Shown here: positions 36,699 to 47,100 of the stretch, one piece after another | Numbering within the stretch: position 1 is the first letter of the stretch | Layout: every line of letters starts with the position of its first letter | NCBI RefSeq assembly: GCF_018736145.1 | Contig: NZ_CP059997.1 | Location: 8,555,501 to 8,619,500, forward strand | Direction: 5' to 3' | DNA: 64,000 nt | DNA from: Amycolatopsis sp. CA-230715 | Lineage (GTDB): Bacteria; Actinomycetota; Actinomycetes; Mycobacteriales; Pseudonocardiaceae | Translations under genes and position numbers: made by a program | The notes under the pieces: model-generated | Database searches by the model: none | What the model was told of the DNA's origin: nothing | The model's input: the letters and a program-made list of their open reading frames with translations, nothing else

Positions 36699-38036
36699 AT
36701 GATCATCTCCCGGCGGGGCCCGATCCTGTTCGCCAGCGAAGCCCACGCGGGACCCATCACCCCGCTGCTGGCCATCGCGGGAGAACTCGGCTCGCGGGGC
36801 GGTGCGGGCCTCTGGTTCGCTTCCACGGACGACCGCGAAGCCGACGTCGAACGGCTCCCCGGCGTGGGATTCGCCTCGCTCGGCGAGCCCCGTCCCGACC
36901 TGTCGCCGGCGAATTGGGACGACGCCACCTACAACCGGGTGAACTCCGCTTCGCGGCTGGGCAGTTTCGCCGCGTTTCTCCGCCAGTTCTTCGATCCGGC
37001 GCACGTGCTGGGGATGTACCAGCGGGCGCTGGCCCTGATCGACGAGATCGAGCCGTCGCTGATGGTGATCGATTCGAACTGCGTCGGCGCCATGGACGCG
37101 GCGATGACCAGGGGTGTGCCGTACGTAATGAACTCCGCGCCGCACGTGAGCCACCTGTATCCGGAACGGTTGCCGAGGCACTTCCCCGCGGTGCACTCCG
37201 GGTTGCCGTTGCCGATGACTCCCGGGCAACGGCTGGTCAACTCGACGTTCAAGGTGCTGCGGCTGGGTGTGCTGCTCAATCCCGCCACCATCGGGGACAG
37301 TGTCCGCTACGTGCGTCGGCGCCGGGCGCTGGGACTGCGCAATCCCTCCGGATTGAGCTCCCGGTTCGCCGACTCCGCGGCCGCGGTCATCGGGAACACC
37401 TTGTTCGGCATCGAGTACCCCTTTCCGGTGCCGGACAACGTGCGCATGCTCGGCCCGATGGTGCCCAGCGGGGGCGCGGGGCTGGCGTCCCACCCCGGTC
37501 TGGCCGGCTGGCTCGCCGAGCGGTCTCCGGTGGTCTACGTCGGCTTCGGCACGACCATGCGGCTGTCCCCGGCGGGGTTGGCGAAGGTGCTCGGCACCAT
37601 GGCCGCCTTCCGGGGCCGGTACCGGTTCCTGTGGAGCTTGAACGCGGCGCAGCAGAGCCTCCTGCCGGAGGCACCGCCGGACAACGTCCGGCTGGCGACC
37701 TGGGTGCCGCAGACCGAGGTGCTGGCCCATCCGAACGTCATGGCGTTCTGGACGCACGGAGGTTACGGCGCCAACCACGGTCTGCACTTCGGCAAACCGC
37801 TGCTGGTCACCCCGGATTCGTGGGAGACGCGCGACTTCGGGGTTCGGTTCGCCAACAGCGGGGCCGCGCTACTGGTCGACAACATCCGGCGGGTGCCGCC
37901 TGCCGAGCTGACGGCACGGCTGGATCGGCTGCTCACCGAAGACGGTTTCCGGTCGCGCGCCGAGTACTGGCAGCGGCGCTTCGAGGCGGCCGGCGGAGTG
38001 ACCGCGGCCGCCGATCTGGTGCTGGAACACGCCTGA
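36699..38036 (+). CDS. GT1-family glycosyltransferase (macrolide/UDP-sugar type)
   Basis: About 445 aa, close to the family length, with a GT-B fold. The N-terminal ASEAHAGPITPLLAIA holds the probable catalytic-base His and the C-terminal WVPQ...HP(N)V...THGGYGAN...GKPLL region is the nucleotide-sugar binding signature. ATG at 36699 is preferred; the in-frame TTG at 36687 is directly next to the only good purine stretch (GAGAGG, 36681-36686) and could not use it. It lies 28 bp after PKS-C with no promoter between, so it should be coexpressed. Expected role: transfer of a sugar to the polyketide, as tailoring or as self-protection. No deoxysugar genes are in the window, so the donor is either a common UDP-sugar or made by genes elsewhere. 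Confidence 0.92.
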   Translation: MIISRRGPILFASEAHAGPITPLLAIAGELGSRGGAGLWFASTDDREADVERLPGVGFASLGEPRPDLSPANWDDATYNRVNSASRLGSFAAFLRQFFDPAHVLGMYQRALALIDEIEPSLMVIDSNCVGAMDAAMTRGVPYVMNSAPHVSHLYPERLPRHFPAVHSGLPLPMTPGQRLVNSTFKVLRLGVLLNPATIGDSVRYVRRRRALGLRNPSGLSSRFADSAAAVIGNTLFGIEYPFPVPDNVRMLGPMVPSGGAGLASHPGLAGWLAERSPVVYVGFGTTMRLSPAGLAKVLGTMAAFRGRYRFLWSLNAAQQSLLPEAPPDNVRLATWVPQTEVLAHPNVMAFWTHGGYGANHGLHFGKPLLVTPDSWETRDFGVRFANSGAALLVDNIRRVPPAELTARLDRLLTEDGFRSRAEYWQRRFEAAGGVTAAADLVLEHA

Positions 38037-38127
38037 ACCGGTGTCAGCGCGGTGGTAGCCGACTGCAAGACCGGCTCGGGCAGGTTGGAGCCTTGGCCCC
38101 GACGTACCTTCGAGGAGCTGGTGTCCA
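38037..38127 (+). promoter_or_regulatory. Promoter in front of PKS-D (site B)
   Basis: CAAGACCG at 38066-38073, then seven bases, then CAGGTT (38081-38086) repeats the geometry of sites A and C. The upstream partner 11 bp earlier is not recognisable, so this is the weakest of the three PKS sites. GAGGAG (38112-38117) is the ribosome site, 10 bp before ATG. Confidence 0.45.
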
Positions 38128-41100
38128 ATGTCCGAAGAGGCCAGGCTTCGGGAGTACCTGCGGCGTGCGGTCGCCGACGCGAGCTCACTCCAGCAGCGGT
38201 TGCGCGCGGCCGAGGAAAAGACCGGTGAACCCGTCGCCATCGTGGGCATGTCCTGCCGGTACCCGGGGGACGTGCGGACGCCCGGTGATCTGTGGCGCCT
38301 GCTCGTCGACGAGGTGGACGCGGTCTCGGACTTCCCCGCCGACCGCGGCTGGGCGGAGCTGACCGATCCGGCTGGCGCCGAATTCGCCCGCGTCGGTGGT
38401 TTCCTGCACGACGCGCCCGACTTCGATCCCGGGTTCTTCGGTATATCCCCGCGCGAGGCGTTCGCGATGGATCCGCAGCAGCGACTGCTGCTGGAGGTCG
38501 CGTGGGAGGCGTTCGAAGACGCCCGCATCCCGCCCTCGACCGTGCGCGGCGGACGCTGCGGCGTGTTCACCGGAGTGATCTACCACGACTACATCGCCCG
38601 GCTGGGCCGAATCCCGGCCAGCATCGCCGGTTTCCTCGGCACGGGTGGTGCGGGCAGCATCATGTCCGGCCGGATCGCCTACACGCTGGGGCTGGAAGGC
38701 CCCGCGATCACCGTGGACACCGCGTGCTCCTCGTCGTTGTCCGCGCTGCACTGGGGAGCGCAGGCGCTGCGGCTCGGCGAATGCGATCTCGCGCTCGCCG
38801 GCGGCGCCACGGTCATGGCGACCCCGACCACGTTCCTGGAGTTCGCGCGCCAGGGCGGGATGGCCGCCGACGGCCGGTGCAAGGCGTTCGCGGCCGCCGC
38901 CGACGGGACGAGTTGGGCCGAGGGAGCCGGGCTGCTGCTCCTGGAGCGGCTGTCGGACGCGCGGCGCAACGGGCACCGGGTGCTGGCGGTGGTGCGGGGC
39001 AGCGCGGTGAACTCCGATGGCGCGTCCAACGGGCTGACCGCGCCGAACGGCCCGGCGCAGGAACGGGTCATCCGGGCGGCACTGGCGAACGCGCGGCTCT
39101 CGGTGTCCGATGTGGACGTCGTGGAGGCGCACGGGACCGGGACGCGGCTGGGCGATCCGATCGAGGCGGGTGCCTTGCTGGCCACCTACGGGCAGGGCCG
39201 TGAGCGGCCGTTGTGGCTGGGTTCGGTCAAGTCCAACCTCGCGCACACCCAGGCCGCGGCGGGCGTCGCCGGGGTGATCAAGATGGTGATGGCGATGCGG
39301 CACGGGGTGCTGCCGAAGACCCTGCACGTCGACGAGCCCAGTCCACACGTGGACTGGTCGTCGGGCGCCGTGGAACTGCTGACCGAGCGCCGCGACTGGG
39401 CGACCGGCGGAGATCCTCGTCGCGCGGGTGTGTCCTCGTTCGGGTTCAGCGGCACCAACGTGCACGTGATCCTGGAACAGTCCGGGCCGCGGGACGGGCC
39501 CGATCCCGTCGAGCCGACGGAAATGCCGCTGGTGCCGTGCGTGGTGTCCGGGCACACCGCCTCCGCGCTGCGAGCGCAGGCGGACCGGCTCCTCGCCACC
39601 TGCGGCACCGGCACCAGCCACCTCGATCTCGGCTGGTCGCTGACCGCCACCCGGGACGCACTGGCGCACCGGGCGGTGGTGCTCGCGACCGATGCCGAGG
39701 ACGTGCTGACCGGTTTGGCCGCGGTATCCGCAGGCACGGACTGCGAGCATGTCGTACGGGATGTCGCCCGTCCTGGTCCGCTCGCGGTGTTGCTGTCCGG
39801 CCAAGGTTCGCAACGACCGGGCATGGGACGGGAGCTCCACGAGGCGCTGCCGGTGTTCGCGGCGAAGTTCGACGAGGTGTGCGCCGAGTTCGATCCGCTG
39901 ATCGGTGCCTCGCTCCGCGAGATCGCGTTCGCCGAGGACAGCGAGCTGTTGTCGCGTACCGAATACGCGCAACCCGCGCTGTTCGCGTTCGAGGTCGCGC
40001 TGTTCGCCGTGCTGGTGAGCTGGGGAGTGCGCCCCGACTTCCTGCTCGGGCACTCGCTGGGCGAACTCGTCGCCGCGCACCTGGCGGGGGTGCTGTCGTT
40101 GCGGGACGCCTGTGCCGTAGTCGCGGCCAGGGGCCGGCTGATGCAGTCCCTGCGCGGTGGCGCGATGCTCGCCGTTGAGGCCACCGAAGACGAGGTGCGG
40201 GCGGTACTGGCCCGCTGGGAGCACGCGGCGGGCATCGCGGCGGTGAACGGTCCCGACGCTGTCGTGGTTTCCGGGACCGAGGCGGCGGTGCTCGCGGTGG
40301 CCGGCGAGTTCCAGGACCGCCGGACCAAGCGGCTCGCGGTGGAGCACGCCTTCCACTCCCCGATGATGGAGCCCATGCTCGGCGCTTTCCGGGCCGTGTT
40401 GGACGGTGTCGCCTTCCACCCGCCGGGGATCACGATCGTGTCCAATCGCTCCGGGAAGCCCGCCACGGCGGCGGATCTGTGCTCCGCCGAGTACTGGGTG
40501 CGGCACGTCCGTGAGACCGTGCGCTTCGGCGATGGCGTGCGGTTCCTGATGGGCGCTGGAGTGCGCACCATGGCCGAGATCGGTCCGGAGCCGGCCCTGT
40601 CGGTGATGGTGCCGGACGACTTGGCGATCCCGTTGGGGCGCGGCGGTCGCCCCGAGCCGGTCACGGTGGTCACCGGGCTCGCCAGGATGCACGCCCGAGG
40701 GGTGGCGCTGGACGGCGCGGCACTGTTCGCCGGGAGCGGAGCCCGCGATGTCGAGCTGCCCCGGTACGCGTTCGAGCGGCAGCGCTACTGGCTGGAATCC
40801 GCCGGGCACGGCGGCGACGCGACCGGGCTGGGACAGCGATCGATCGACCACCCGGTGCTGTCCGCCGCGCTGTCCCTGCCGGATTCCGGCGGTGTCGTGC
40901 TCACCGGCCTGCTGTCCGCGTCGCAGCACGACTGGCTCGCCGGGCACGCGGTGTTCCCCGGCGCCGGTTTCGTCGACCTGGTCGTGCGGGCGGGAGACGA
41001 GACGGGATGCGCCAGGGTCGAGGAGCTGACCCTGCTCGACCCGTTGCCGCTCGCGACGCCGGTCCGGATCCAGGTGCGCGTGGCAGGGGCCGACGACACC

Positions 41101-44100
41101 GGCCGCCACGGCGTGAGCGTGCACGCCACGAGCACTGACGAGTGGACCTGTCACGCACGGGGTGTGCTGAGCCGGGAGGCGGTACCCGCCACGGAGATCG
41201 GGGACGGCGAGCAAGGTACCGACATCGCGCTCGCCGAGGCGGCGGGCGAGCTGGTTCACCGGTACCGGCTGCACCCGGACCTGCTGACCCGGGCGTTGCA
41301 CGGTTCGCCCGGCTCGCCCTTCCGGTGGCGCGGTGTCTCCGTGCACGCCGTCGGCGCCACCAAGGTGCGTGCGTTCACCACCGGCTCGTCGGTCGAACTC
41401 ACCGACTCGGCCGGGCTGCCGGTGGCCACGGTGGAATCCGTGGAGTTCCGGGACGAGGACGCCGCGGATCCCGTCGTGGCCGGGGTTCGCGTCGCGGATG
41501 CGCTGTTCCGGCTCAACTGGGTCGAACACCGTCCCGCCGCCACCTTCGGCACGACGGTCGGCGTGCTCGGCGAACCCGATCCGGCGTTGGCTGGCGCCTT
41601 CGCCGCGGCCGGGATCGAGGTACGCCGGCACGCGGACGGCACCGACTCGCCGGACGTGGTTTTCTTGGCCTGCCCGGATTTCCGCGACGCGCCGGAGGTG
41701 CCCGCGATGGTGCGCGCCGCGGCGGGCGCGGCGCTCGCCTCGGCACAGGACTGGCAGGCGCGGGCCCAGCTCGTGTTCGTAACCCGCGGCGCGGTGGCCA
41801 CGTCGCCGGGCGAGGACGTGCCGAACCTGCCAGGGGCGGCGGTGTGGGGCCTCGTGCGGTCGGCGCGGGCGGAGAACCCGGGGCAGTTCGCGTTGCTCGA
41901 CGTGGACGACGGCGAACTGCCCGTCGCCGGGGTGCTGTCGGCCCTCGCCGCGGGGGAGTGGCAGCTGGCGGCCAGGGCGGGTGCGGTGCTGCTGCCCCGG
42001 ATCGCCCGAGCCGAGGTGCCCGCCGAACCGGCGGGCTGGGACGCGACCGGAACGACGCTGATCACCGGAGGCACCGGCGCGCTCGGTGCCGCGGTGGCGC
42101 GGCACCTGGTGAGACGGCACGGGGTGCGGCACCTGGTGCTGACGAGCCGCCGTGGCCCGGCGGCTCCGGGTGCGGCCGAGCTGAGGGACGAGTTGCGCGA
42201 ACTCGGCGCGACGGTCGACGTGATCGCCTGCGACGTCGGAGTCCGCGACGAGGTGGCTGCGCTGGTGGCCGAGTACCCGCCGACGGCGGTCGTGCACGCC
42301 GCGGGCGTGCTCGACGACGGCGTGCTCTCCGCGCTGACACCGGAGCGGATGGACGCGGTGCTGCTGGCGAAGGCGGTCGGCGCCTGGCACCTGCACGAGC
42401 TCACCAGGCATCTCGACCTGACCGAGTTCGTGCTGTTCTCGTCGGCTTCGGGTGTGTACGGCACACCGGGCCAGGGCAGTTACGCGGCGGCCAACTGCGC
42501 GCTCGACGCCTTGGCGGCGCACCGGAACGCGCACGGGCTTCCCGCGCTGGCACTGGGCTGGGGCATGTGGGCGGCCGCCGACGGAATGGCGGCCGCACTG
42601 GACTCCCGGGCCGTGCGCCGGATGACCAGCACGGGTGTCCGTGCGTTGTCCGTGCCGGAGGCGCTGGCGCTGTTCGATCTGACCCGGCGATTTCCGGAAC
42701 CGGTGCTGATGCCGATGCGGCTGGACTTCGCCGCGACGGCCGACTCGCCGCTGTTGCGCGAACTGGTCGACGGCGTCACCCGGCGAACGGCCGTCGCGAG
42801 CGGCGTGCGCGAGCGGCTCGCGGGGCGATCGGAGGACGAGCAGCGGGCGACGTTGCTGAAGCTCGTGGTCACGAACGTCGCGGCGGTGCTGGCGATCACG
42901 GACCCGCGACTGATCGACGGCGACCGGGCGCTGCGCGATCTCGGGTTCGACTCGCTGACCGTGGTGGAACTCCGCAACAGGCTCGCGGACGCCACCGGCC
43001 TGCGACTGCCGGCCACCGTCGTTTTCGATCATCCGACCGCCGGTGCGCTGGCCGAGCACCTGCACGCACAGCTGACCTCGGGCCGGGGGCATGCGCACCC
43101 CCGAGCGCGCTCCAGCGCGGTCGCGGCCGACACCGAGCCGATCGCCATCGTCGGGATGAGCTGCCGGCTCCCGGGCGGGATCGACACCCCGGACCGGCTT
43201 TGGGAGGCGGTGTCCACCGGACTCGACGTGATCGCCGACTGCCCCGCCGATCGCGGATGGCGATCCCGCCACGGCGAGGATGGTCCCAGGCGGGGCGGTT
43301 TCCTCACGACGGCGGCGGAGTTCGACCCGGAGTTCTTCGGCATCAGCCCGCGCGAAGCGCTGGTGATGGACCCCCAGCACCGATTGCTGCTCGAGACCGC
43401 TTGGGAGGCGGTCGAATCCGCGGGCATCCTGCCAGCCGAACTGCGAGGCACCGACACCGGCGTGTTCGCGGGCATCACGCTTCAGGACTACCCAGCCGTG
43501 CTGGCGAGCACGAGCGAGCAGCTGAAAGGCGATCTGTCCACCGGCACGTCGGCGAGTGTGGCCTCCGGCAGGATCGCGTACCTGCTCGGTCTCGAGGGTC
43601 CCGTGCTCACGGTGGACACGGCGTGCTCTTCGACCCTGGTCGCCCTGCACCTGGCGGCGACCGCGCTGCGCCGCGGCGAGTGCTCTCTCGCGCTGTGCGG
43701 CGGGGCTACGGTGATGGCCACCGACGCCTCTCTGGTCGAGCTGACCAGACAGGGCGTGCTCGCCCCGGACGGCCGGTCCAAGTCGTTCGCCGACGGCGCC
43801 GACGGCGCCGGGTGGGCGGAGGGCGCGGCGGTGCTACTGGTGGAGCGGCTCTCCGACGCGCGGCGGCGCGGACATCCGGTGCTCGCGGTGGTGCGCGGCA
43901 GCGCGGTCAACTCGGACGGGAAGTCCAACGGCCTGACCGCGCCGAACGGGTTGGCGCAGCAACGGGTTATCCGGCAGGCGCTGGACGGCGGCGCGCTCGA
44001 ACCGTCCGATGTGGACATCGTGGAGGCGCACGGGACCGGAACCAGGCTAGGCGACCCGATCGAGGCGCGTGCGCTGATCGCCGCTTACGGGAAGGACCGG

Positions 44101-47100
44101 CGGCCCGACCAACCGTTGTGGCTGGGATCGGTCAAGTCCAATCTAGGGCACACCCAGGCCGCCGCGGGAGTCAGCGGCGTGCTGAAGATGGTCATGGCGC
44201 TACGCCACCGGGTGCTGCCGAAGACCCTGCACGTGGACTCGCCCACGACGCGGGTGGACTGGGAGCCGGGTGCGGTGCGGCTGCTCACCGAGTCCGCGCA
44301 CTGGCCCGACCGCGGCCGGCCGCGCCGCGCCGCCGTGTCCGCCTTCGGGATCAGCGGTACCAACGCTCACGTGATCATCGAGGAGGCCCCCGCACCGGCG
44401 GCGGCCCCGGAGCCCGCCGAAACACCAGCCGGATCTCCGTCCTGGGTGCTGTCGGCGCGCACCGAACCGGCCCTGCGCGACCAGGCCGCGCGCCTGATGT
44501 CCGTTGTGGACGGTCACGCGGAAAGGGACATCGCGTTCTCCTTGGCCACCACGCGAACCGCCTTCGAACAACGTGCGGTGGTGCTGGGGCGGGACCGCGA
44601 AGAACTCGTGAGCGGACTCGGTGTGCTGGCTTCGGGCGGAACGGCGGCCCAGGTCGTGCGCGGATGCGCGGACACGACGGGGAAGGTCGTGTTCGCCTTC
44701 GCCGGAGCGGGTGGGCAGTGGCGTGGCATGGGCGCGGCACTGCTCGATTCCGCTCCGGCCTTCCGGCAAGCCGTGGCCGACTGCGAGCGGGCTTTCGAAC
44801 CGCACCTGGCCTGGTCGGTGACCGAGGTGCTGCGCGGCACGGTGCCACTGGGTGGGGCCGAGGTCGTCCAGCCCGCGTTGTTCACCGTGATGACCGGGCT
44901 CGCGGCGCTGTGGCGGTCTTGCGGGGTGGTGCCCGCCGCGGTGGTCGGGCATTCGCAGGGCGAGATCGCGGCGGCGCACGTGGCGGGTGCGCTCTCGCTG
45001 GAGGACGCGGCGGCGGTGGTCGCGCTACGCAGCCAGGCGGTGCGCGTACTGGCCGGCGACGGCGGGATGATCACGGTCCCGCTGCCGGTCGGCGAGGTCG
45101 AGCGGCACCTGGCCAGGTGGTCCGGTGCGCTGTCGGTGGCCGCGGTGAACGGGCCGGCCTCGGTCACCGTGTCCGGCGACGACACCGCCGCCGCGGAACT
45201 GCTGTCCGAACTGACCGCCGCCGGAGTGCCCGCGGGCAGGCTGCAAGCCGATTTCGCCGCGCATTCGGCACAGGTGGAGAGGCTGCGCGAAGAACTCCGC
45301 ACGGCGCTGGCCGGCATCCGGCCGCGTTCGGCGGCCGTACCGTTCTGCTCCACGGTCACCGGCGGGCTGATCGACACCAGCGCTCTCGACGCGGAGTACT
45401 GGTACCGGAACCTCCGCCAGACGGTGCGCTTCGAACAAGCCGTGCACACCCTGCTCGAGCTGGGCCACGACGTGTTCTTGGAGCTGAGCGCGCATCCCAC
45501 CCTCACCGCACCGGTCGAGGAGATCGTGGACGATCGCGCCGCCCACGCCGCGGTCGTCGGCTCACTCCGGTTCGGCGACGGCGGTATCGACCGGTTCACC
45601 ACGTCACTGGCGGAAGCGCATGTGCGCGGCGTTTCCGTCGACTGGCCTGCGCTCGAAGGGGGACGCCGGATTCCGCTGCCGACCTACCCCTTTCAGCGGC
45701 GCCGGTTCTGGCCCGCGCTCGCCGCCGCGCCGGTGCGCACCGAGCAGGATCCCGCCAAGGCCGAATTCTGGCGATCGGTGGAGGCCGGGGACACCACGGC
45801 ACTGGCGAAGGCGCTCGACGTGGACGAAGACGCGCCGATGCGGTCGGTTGTGTCCGCGCTGTCTTCCTGGTGGCGGCACCGTCAGCAGGAGTCGCTTGTG
45901 GACTCCTGCCGCTATCGGATCTCGTGGCGGGCAACGCCCGCTTCCGCCGCGATGCCCTCGGGCGAGTGGCTGGTGCTCGCCGAGGAGCCGGAAGACGCGG
46001 TACTGGCCGCGGTGGCGCGATCGGTCGTGGTCCGCCCGCCCCGCCCGAGCACCCGCGAGTCCCTGGCGGATCTGCTCCGCGAGCACGCCGCGTCGCACGA
46101 GGTGGCCGGGGTCCTTTCGCTGCTCGCGTCGCATGAGGAGGATCCGCTCGCCGCGACGGTGGCGTTGGTGCAGGCCCTCGGTGACGCGGGAATCGAGGCG
46201 CCGCTGTGGTGCGCGACCAGGGGCGCGGTCAGTGTCGTGGCCACCGATCCCGCGCCGGACCGGGACGGCGCGCAGGTGTGGGGGATGGGCCGGGTCGCGG
46301 CGTTGGAGCACCCGGACCGGTGGGGCGGCCTCGTCGACCTGCCGCCCGTCCTGGACTCCGCGGCGGTGGACCGGTTGCGCGCGGTGCTCGCCGGGACGGG
46401 GGAGGACCAGATCGCGATCCGGGCGTCCGGTACGTACGGGCGGAGGCTGGTCCGGGCCGAGCCGCGGACCCGGATGTGGCAGCCACGAGGCGCCGTGCTG
46501 ATCACCGGCGGTACCGGCGCGGCGGGAGCCGAGATCGCCCGCGGCCTGGCCCGGTCGGGGGCGGAGCACCTGGTGCTCGTCAGCAGGCGGGGCCAGGACG
46601 CGCCCGGCGCGCGAGAGCTGAGCGCCGAGCTGGTTGCGGCGGGCGTCGAGGTGACGGTCGCCGCGTGCGATGTCGCCGATCGCGCGGCGCTCGCGGAACT
46701 GCTGGCGGGATTGCCCCGGCTGAACGCGGTCGTGCACACGGCCGGGATCGGCCAGCTCACCGCGCTGGCGGAGACCGGGGCCGAGGAACTCGCCGTCGTC
46801 CGCGCGGGGAAGGTGGCCGGTGCGCGGAACCTGGACGAACTGCTCGCGGACGACGACTTGGCGGCGTTCGTGCTCTTCTCGTCGGGCTCCGGCGCCTGGG
46901 GCAGTGCGGGACAAGGCATCTACGCCGCGGCCAACGCGGCGCTCGACGCGATCGCCGCTCAGCGGCGGGCACGGGGTCTCGCCGGCACTTCGATCGCGTG
47001 GGGCAGGCTCTCGGTCGGTATGGCGGGCGAAGCCGACGACGAGATGTGGGACCGGCTCGGGCTGCGCCCGATGGGGCCCGAGCTGATGCTGACCGCGATC

